A DNA stretch of 11,137 bases. It comes from CAZOKN01 sp964580525 (GTDB taxonomy: Bacteria > Pseudomonadota > Alphaproteobacteria > Rickettsiales > UBA6187). A program made the translations under genes and the position numbers. The number at the start of each line of letters is the position of its first letter. The stretch's first letter is position 1. The DNA lies in contig CAZOKN010000052.1 in assembly GCA_964580525.1 (NCBI GenBank), positions 1 through 11,137 of the forward strand. The letters run 5' to 3'. Positions 7,821 through 11,137 of the stretch are shown piece after piece. The notes below the pieces were generated by a model, which was given only the letters and a program-made list of their open reading frames with translations, was not told the DNA's origin and searched no databases.

Positions 7821-9179
7821 TTACGCAACAACAACGGTTTTAATATTCACAAATTCCCGAATTCCAAAATAAGAAAGTTCGCGGCCATAACCACTTTCTT
7901 TCACACCGCCAAATGGCAGTCTTGGATCAGATTTTACAAAATCATTTATGAAGCAAGCTCCCGCCTCGATTTCTTTACGAGCGATATTTTTTGCCTTAGC
8001 TATGTCGCCAGTGAAGATAGCCGAACCGAGTCCAAAAACACTGCTATTTGCAATCGCAACCGCATTTTTTGCGTTGCGAGCCTTTATGATTGAAACCACC
8101 GGACCAAAAATCTCATCTTTATATGCAGGCATTCCTCTAGCAACATCCACTAGCAATGTAGGTTGATATATTTCAACATCGCCTTCTATCTTGCCACCCA
8201 GCAAACATTTTGCTCCCTTGGCAATAGAATCTTCCACCTGCTTATGCAGTTCATTCCTAAAATGCAAATTTGCCATCGGGCCTATATCAGTTTGCTCATC
8301 AAGAGGATTTCCCGTTTTCAAACCTTTCATTAACTCAAGCATCGCAGCCACAAATTCATCATAAATTTCGCTAACAACGATAAAACGCTTGGCCGCAATG
8401 CAGCTCTGTCCAGCATTTATCATGCGACTCTTAAGGCAAAGGGCTGCCGATTTTTTAACATCTGCATCTGCTAAAACAATATAGGCATCACTTCCGCCTA
8501 ACTCTAGAACTGTTTTCTTGAGTGCGCTACCAGCAACTTTCGCAACAGATTTCCCGGCTTGTGTGCTGCCGGTTAGAGTTACCGCCCGTACCGCTTTGTT
8601 TTTTATAACTTTTGCAACTTGTGTGGATTTAATTAATAAGGTTTTAAACACATCTTGTGGAAAACCAGCCTCTACAAAAACTTCCTCAATTGCCAAGGCA
8701 CAGGCTGAAACGTTAGAGGCATGTTTTAAAACACATGTATTACCAGCCATAAGGCTTGGGGCTGCAAAACGAAATACTTGCCAAAAAGGAAAGTTCCACG
8801 GCATAACTGCAAGAATCACCCCCATAGGCTGATATGTTACAAAACTATCCTGCGCTTCAGTAATGATTTTTTCGTCCTGCAGAAATTTTTCAGCATTATC
8901 GGCATAATATTTACAAACAAACGCACATTTTTCAATTTCTGCTCGTGCTTCTTTAATAGCTTTGCCCATCTCATCCGTTATCAAACGAGCATATTTATCC
9001 TTATTTTTAAGCAAAATTTCTGCAGCTTTTAGCATTAAATCACTGCGCGTTGCAAAGTCAGTTTTTCGCCATTTATCAAATGCCGCATCGGCCAATGCAA
9101 TTCTCCCGGCCGCTTCTTTATCAGAAAGAGTGGTATATTCTTTTATTAATTTGCCGGTAAAAGGATTTATGCTTTTCAT
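7821..9179 (-). CDS. NAD(P)-dependent succinate-semialdehyde dehydrogenase, Sad/YneI type
   Basis: A cytoplasmic aldehyde dehydrogenase of 452 residues, slightly shorter than E. coli Sad (462), which oxidises succinate semialdehyde to succinate in GABA and related amine breakdown. The ALDH fold is complete: Met-Pro-Trp-Asn129-Phe-Pro, Thr-Gly-Ser at 203-205 for NAD binding, Leu-Glu226-Leu-Gly-Gly-Ser-Asp with the general base, Gly-Gln-Ser-Cys260-Ile-Ala-Ala-Lys-Arg-Phe with the nucleophile, and Glu-Ile-Phe-Gly-Pro-Val near the C-terminal half. Matches to Sad include the His-Ala-x-Asn-Val segment and the ending Gly-Arg-Glu-Leu-Ser-x-Phe-Gly. ATG 9177-9179 is preferred; an in-frame TTG at 9186-9188 would add three residues. 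No GABA transaminase or permease gene is next to it, so the physiological aldehyde is uncertain. It is transcribed divergently from the lipoprotein array, and its leader contains a palindrome. Confidence 0.9.
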   Translation of the reverse strand: MKSINPFTGKLIKEYTTLSDKEAAGRIALADAAFDKWRKTDFATRSDLMLKAAEILLKNKDKYARLITDEMGKAIKEARAEIEKCAFVCKYYADNAEKFLQDEKIITEAQDSFVTYQPMGVILAVMPWNFPFWQVFRFAAPSLMAGNTCVLKHASNVSACALAIEEVFVEAGFPQDVFKTLLIKSTQVAKVIKNKAVRAVTLTGSTQAGKSVAKVAGSALKKTVLELGGSDAYIVLADADVKKSAALCLKSRMINAGQSCIAAKRFIVVSEIYDEFVAAMLELMKGLKTGNPLDEQTDIGPMANLHFRNELHKQVEDSIAKGAKCLLGGKIEGDVEIYQPTLLVDVARGMPAYKDEIFGPVVSIIKARNAKNAVAIANSSVFGLGSAIFTGDIAKAKNIARKEIEAGACFINDFVKSDPRLPFGGVKESGYGRELSYFGIREFVNIKTVVVA

Positions 9180-9222
9180 GTTTTTCAAGAATTGGATTAG
9201 CTACGCAGATAGTAAGCTTTCC

Positions 9223-9238
9223 CTGTAAAAAAATACAG
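9223..9238. promoter_or_regulatory. 16-bp palindrome CTGTA-N6-TACAG, candidate operator
   Basis: CTGTA (9223-9227) and TACAG (9234-9238) are perfect inverted repeats around six A residues. The spacing equals CTG-N10-CAG, the form of the gammaproteobacterial LexA box. It lies between the dehydrogenase ATG and a TATAAT-like -10 box on the minus strand, a usual operator position. A link to SOS is unproven: the regulated gene is not an SOS gene, and many alphaproteobacteria use a different box. Confidence 0.3.
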
Positions 9239-9267
9239 CAAAAAAAATACCCCCTAAAAGCCTAGTT

Positions 9268-9273
9268 ATTATA
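9268..9273 (-). promoter_or_regulatory. candidate -10 box (TATAAT) for the dehydrogenase gene
   Basis: On the minus strand the hexamer reads TATAAT exactly. Transcription would begin near 9261, giving a leader of about 80 bases that includes the palindrome at 9223-9238. No good -35 match is found 16-18 bases upstream, so activator help or a different site is possible. Confidence 0.3.
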
Positions 9274-9304
9274 AACCTAGAATTGCATATCTGGCCTATA
9301 AAAC

Positions 9305-9334
9305 ACTATATTTCTATAGTTATGGAAATATAGT
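9305..9334. promoter_or_regulatory. 10-bp inverted repeat next to the lipoprotein-array promoter, candidate operator
   Basis: Arms 9305-9314 (ACTATATTTC) and 9325-9334 (GAAATATAGT) pair perfectly around a 10-base loop. The right arm ends on the first base of the TTGACA -35 box. Arm centres are about two helix turns apart, which suits a dimeric DNA-binding protein. No T-run follows, so a terminator is less likely. The candidate transcription start is downstream, so it would not be in the array message. Confidence 0.45.
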
Positions 9335-9362
9335 TGACAATGTATTAATTATAGTGTATATA
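9334..9362 (+). promoter_or_regulatory. sigma-70-type promoter of the lipoprotein array
   Basis: A perfect TTGACA (9334-9339) and TATATA (9357-9362, four of six consensus bases) are separated by the optimal 17 bases. Transcription would start at about 9369-9370, exactly where an ATG-ATG pair begins, so the message would be leaderless. It is the best promoter match I saw in the window. Confidence 0.6.
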
Positions 9363-9369
9363 CATGCCC

Positions 9370-9705
9370 ATGATGAGAGAAAGAAACGTAAAAAACATAC
9401 TAAAAACAGCACTTATATCACTAGCTCTAACAGGCTGTGTGACATTGGTGGACGAAGAAAGCCACAAAGGCTCTTTCTCTCCTGAACCCCTATTTCTAAG
9501 GAACCTGCCACAAACGGAAGATTTGTACAGCCTGGGCTTTAGAGATGGGTGTTATAACTTCCTGGGACAAACAGGTTTTGGATTAAATAGAGAATATGAC
9601 AAACCTCCAAACCCACAATTTATAACCGAGGATGAATATAACTCTGGTTACAAAAACGGCGATAGGTACTGCAGCGTTTTTGTAAATAACAACATAAGCT
9701 TATAA
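9370..9705 (+). CDS. small lipoprotein, GW-x-DGC array member 1 (divergent)
   Basis: A 111-residue predicted lipoprotein with a signal peptide and lipobox Leu-Thr-Gly-Cys23; Val at +2 suggests outer-membrane sorting. After a variable linker come the array motifs: Tyr-x2-Gly-Phe-Arg-Asp-Gly-Cys (cysteine 61) and Tyr-x2-Gly-Tyr-x2-Gly-x2-Tyr-Cys (cysteine 101). It is the most divergent member, with Phe and Tyr in place of the two conserved Trp and a longer linker after the lipobox. Possible starts are ATG 9364, 9370 and 9373. I chose 9370 because the promoter predicts transcription from about that base and no ribosome binding site exists for any of them. The next paralogue begins 11 bases after its stop. 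The function is unknown; the family layout loosely recalls DUF2799. Confidence 0.75.
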   Translation: MMRERNVKNILKTALISLALTGCVTLVDEESHKGSFSPEPLFLRNLPQTEDLYSLGFRDGCYNFLGQTGFGLNREYDKPPNPQFITEDEYNSGYKNGDRYCSVFVNNNISL

Positions 9706-9716
9706 ATGGTAACGAT

Positions 9717-10037
9717 ATGATAAAAAAAATTGCACTAACTTTGATTATACTTTCTTGTGTTGCATGCACAGGACCAGACCACAGCTTTACATTAAGAAAG
9801 CCTTTGGCTTTAGATATGAATCCACCTGAAGGACCTGAAAATTATCAGCAAGGTTGGGTTGATGGTTGCAAAACTGGTGTAGCTTCAACAAACACATCTT
9901 TTTACCAGACAATAGGTGCTTATCAATTCACTCTAGATAACAACCTAAGATACGACAGACTTTATAACGCTGCCTGGAAATATGGTTTTAACCACTGTGG
10001 ATACACAATGAAAGCGTTGGCACAGTATAGCTTATAA
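9717..10037 (+). CDS. small lipoprotein, GW-x-DGC array member 2
   Basis: A 106-residue predicted lipoprotein. The signal peptide (Lys-Lys then a hydrophobic run) leads to two possible lipid cysteines, Cys14 and Cys17; Cys17 follows Val-Ala and is the likelier one, although Cys at -3 is unusual. The mature part has Tyr-x2-Gly-Trp-Val-Asp-Gly-Cys51-Lys-Thr-Gly-x-Ala-Ser and a second motif, Tyr-x2-Ala-Trp-x2-Gly-x2-His-Cys94. The distance between the two cysteines (43) is close to that in its paralogues, suggesting a conserved disulfide or a paired helix fold. Only a weak ribosome site is seen. It sits 11 bases after member 1 and 6 before member 3, which indicates a single transcript. No enzymatic motif is visible. 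Confidence 0.8.
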   Translation: MIKKIALTLIILSCVACTGPDHSFTLRKPLALDMNPPEGPENYQQGWVDGCKTGVASTNTSFYQTIGAYQFTLDNNLRYDRLYNAAWKYGFNHCGYTMKALAQYSL

Positions 10038-10043
10038 ATAAAA

Positions 10044-10364
10044 ATGAAAAAATATTTTGCCATATTGATAATATTAATAGTTTCCGGATGCCAGAACGTT
10101 CCATTATGGAAATATAGAATGTTTGAAAGACCGGCAGGTAACTATGAATATCCTCCCCTTTATATACAGGGATGGCAAGATGGTTGCGAATCAGGTGCTA
10201 ATGCTTCGTCGAATTATTTTTATAAATTTAAATATAAATTTAAGCAGGACTGGAAATTACTCGACGATAAAACTTACATGAACGGCTGGGAAGCTGCTTA
10301 TGAACAATGCAGAAAATATATTCTGCAACACAACATACAAAAAGGTAATGGAGGAATTTTGTAA
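10044..10364 (+). CDS. small lipoprotein, GW-x-DGC array member 3
   Basis: A 106-residue predicted lipoprotein with a clear lipobox Val-Ser-Gly-Cys16 and Gln at +2. The mature part carries Tyr-x2-Gly-Trp-Gln-Asp-Gly-Cys48-Glu-Ser-Gly, an aromatic/lysine segment with alternating Lys-Phe and Lys-Tyr (residues 58-68), and Tyr-x2-Gly-Trp-x2-Ala-x2-Gln-Cys89. The short hydrophilic tail ends in Gly-Asn-Gly-Gly-Ile-Leu; the codons for Gly-Gly make a strong GGAGG sequence that may serve as the ribosome site of the next small frame. Its TAA overlaps the ATG of that frame by one base. The function is unknown; presumed to be periplasm-facing on a membrane. Confidence 0.8.
   Translation: MKKYFAILIILIVSGCQNVPLWKYRMFERPAGNYEYPPLYIQGWQDGCESGANASSNYFYKFKYKFKQDWKLLDDKTYMNGWEAAYEQCRKYILQHNIQKGNGGIL
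10350..10354 (+). promoter_or_regulatory. strong Shine-Dalgarno sequence GGAGG
   Basis: GGAGG lies nine bases before ATG 10364, an ideal spacing, at the end of array member 3. It is the strongest ribosome site I found in the window, in a region where most starts have little or none. It supports translation of the 35-codon frame. Confidence 0.5.
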
Positions 10365-10471
10365 TGACGGAAATGAATTCCACGATAAGTGAAAAAACAG
10401 TGCTTATAAAAAGCCGTTTAAAAAACAAGAGGGAACAAGCCTTAAATTTATGGAAAAAAGATTTATTATAG
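10364..10471 (+). CDS. 35-residue small protein between array members 3 and 4
   Basis: ATG 10364-10366 overlaps the TAA of member 3 (TAATG) and is preceded by GGAGG at nine bases; the frame ends at TAG 10469-10471, 22 bases inside member 4, which is read in another frame. The product is lysine/arginine-rich and helical in character (Met-Thr-Glu-Met-Asn at the start, Leu-Trp-Lys-Lys-Asp-Leu-Leu at the end), with no signal peptide, cysteine or array motif. It is thus not a broken paralogue. It may be a cytosolic small protein or only a coupling frame that delivers ribosomes to member 4, whose own ribosome site is poor. I do not recognise it. Confidence 0.45.
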   Translation: MTEMNSTISEKTVLIKSRLKNKREQALNLWKKDLL

Positions 10472-10782
10472 TAGCCCTAATACTTCTAAGTGGGTGTAGC
10501 CAAATTACCAAGCCGGTACCTTTCGGATTATATAAGGGCATGAGAGATGGCGCTCCTGAAGGAACCGACACTTTCCGCTCCGGTTGGAAAGATGGCTGCG
10601 AGAGTGGTCTTGCATCGAATGGTTTGTTAACTTACAAAAAAGCCTACAAATATAAATATGATGAGCTGATGCTTGAGAATCAAGAATATTTTTCATCATG
10701 GCGCGTGGGTTTTAGATATTGCAGATGGTATGTTACTGAATGGACAAGGCAGGATAATAAACAGATCCCTCTTTTCCAGTAA
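10450..10782 (+). CDS. small lipoprotein, GW-x-DGC array member 4
   Basis: A 110-residue predicted lipoprotein with lipobox Leu-Ser-Gly-Cys16 and Ser at +2. An extra Arg-Asp-Gly occurs at 32-34, then the main motif Phe-Arg-Ser-Gly-Trp-Lys-Asp-Gly-Cys50-Glu-Ser-Gly-Leu-Ala-Ser. A Tyr/Lys-rich segment follows (62-70), then Tyr-x2-Ser-Trp-x2-Gly-x2-Tyr-Cys91. It is closest to member 3 in the motif and in the cysteine spacing (41). The start ATG has only a distant GAGGG (16 bases), so translation may be coupled to the overlapping 35-codon frame. The function is unknown. Confidence 0.8.
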   Translation: MEKRFIIVALILLSGCSQITKPVPFGLYKGMRDGAPEGTDTFRSGWKDGCESGLASNGLLTYKKAYKYKYDELMLENQEYFSSWRVGFRYCRWYVTEWTRQDNKQIPLFQ

Positions 10783-10799
10783 AAATAAGATTTAATATT

Positions 10800-11137
10800 A
10801 TGAAAAAATATCTTTTAACACTTATATTAATTATGGCTACAGCATGCTCATCCGAGCTTGATACATTCGGCATGCCACACCCACCACAAGAAGGCCCTCC
10901 CGCATATAAAGAAGGCTGGAGTGACGGCTGCAAAACCGGCATGGCTACCTATGGAAGCACTTACACCAGAACAAAATATAAAACACAATTTGACGGCTAT
11001 AAAATGAGTGAACCGCTATATAAGCGCGGCTGGGAACTTGGACAAAGCTATTGTTCTTATTATATATCCACCTATCTTTCTAACACCGAATTTTCTGATA
11101 GCGACTTGCGTGAAAAAAGTACTTGGTTTTCGCTTGA
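10800..11137 (+). CDS. small lipoprotein, GW-x-DGC array member 5 (cut by window end)
   Basis: ATG 10800-10802 starts a frame still open at the last base, giving 112 complete codons. The signal peptide ends in Ala-Thr-Ala-Cys16 with Ser at +2. The linker is Pro-rich (Pro-His-Pro-Pro...Gly-Pro-Pro). It carries Tyr-x2-Gly-Trp-Ser-Asp-Gly-Cys44-Lys-Thr-Gly-Met-Ala-Thr, a Tyr/Lys segment, and Tyr-x2-Gly-Trp-x2-Gly-x2-Tyr-Cys85, again 41 residues between the cysteines. It already extends beyond the others after the second cysteine by a Ser/Thr/Asp-rich tail. It begins 17 bases after member 4. The array or its operon therefore continues past the window. Confidence 0.75.
   Translation, partial: MKKYLLTLILIMATACSSELDTFGMPHPPQEGPPAYKEGWSDGCKTGMATYGSTYTRTKYKTQFDGYKMSEPLYKRGWELGQSYCSYYISTYLSNTEFSDSDLREKSTWFSL

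Noticed and set aside
8518..8832. 104-codon plus-strand open frame
   Set aside because: Antisense to the conserved nucleophile and cofactor region of the dehydrogenase; a shadow frame.
10364..10782. Toxin-antitoxin pair made of the 35-codon frame and array member 4
   Set aside because: Member 4 is a clear lipoprotein paralogue of its neighbours; nothing resembles a toxin or antitoxin.
9364..11137. Array as recent nucleotide-level tandem duplication or CRISPR-like repeat
   Set aside because: Similarity is only in protein motifs; the DNA between members is not repeated, and no short regular repeats and spacers exist.

Overview
The window comes from an AT-rich Gram-negative bacterium, most likely a proteobacterium. 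Three things point to a gammaproteobacterium-like background: the tail of an OprI/Lpp-type alanine-zipper lipoprotein next to a LysM-YkuD L,D-transpeptidase, an RlmJ rRNA methyltransferase, and a Sad/YneI-type succinate-semialdehyde dehydrogenase. An alphaproteobacterium cannot be excluded from this sequence alone. No tRNA, rRNA, CRISPR array, integrase or insertion sequence was seen. The DNA is densely coding and no gene-free stretch exceeds about 215 bases. Strong Shine-Dalgarno sites are rare.

Layout. (1) Positions 1-118, + strand: the C-terminal end of a small alanine-zipper lipoprotein ending in lysine. (2) Positions 126-2727, - strand: an MFS transporter followed by an L,D-transpeptidase. 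The transpeptidase converges on the lipoprotein gene and is a plausible enzyme for attaching that lipoprotein to peptidoglycan. A 31-codon reading frame lies between the two minus-strand genes, in frame with the transporter beyond its TAG stop. (3) Positions 2977-7812, + strand: a KimA-like APC cation permease, rlmJ, a TPR plus SGNH-hydrolase-like protein, and a four-helix DUF486 membrane protein. They are spaced 31-59 bases apart and may form one transcription unit. (4) Positions 7821-9179, - strand: a Sad-type semialdehyde dehydrogenase that ends 8 bases from the DUF486 gene. (5) Positions 9180-9369: a divergent regulatory region with a good sigma-70 promoter, a 10-bp dyad touching its -35 box, and a second palindrome in the probable leader of the dehydrogenase. 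(6) Positions 9370-11137, + strand: a tightly packed run of five paralogous small lipoproteins, the last one cut by the window edge, plus one 35-codon reading frame.

The lipoprotein array is the least ordinary part. All five predicted proteins share a lipobox, a Y-x2-G-[WF]-x-D-G-C motif and a second Y-x2-[GAS]-[WY]...C motif, with the two cysteines 40-43 residues apart, but they are otherwise strongly diverged. I do not recognise the family by name. Its layout loosely resembles DUF2799 lipoproteins. The array appears to be read from one promoter placed so that the first message would be leaderless, and it continues past the window. Neighbouring functions (cell-wall crosslinking, transporters, rRNA methylation, aldehyde oxidation) look like ordinary chromosome and give no direct clue to what the lipoproteins do.
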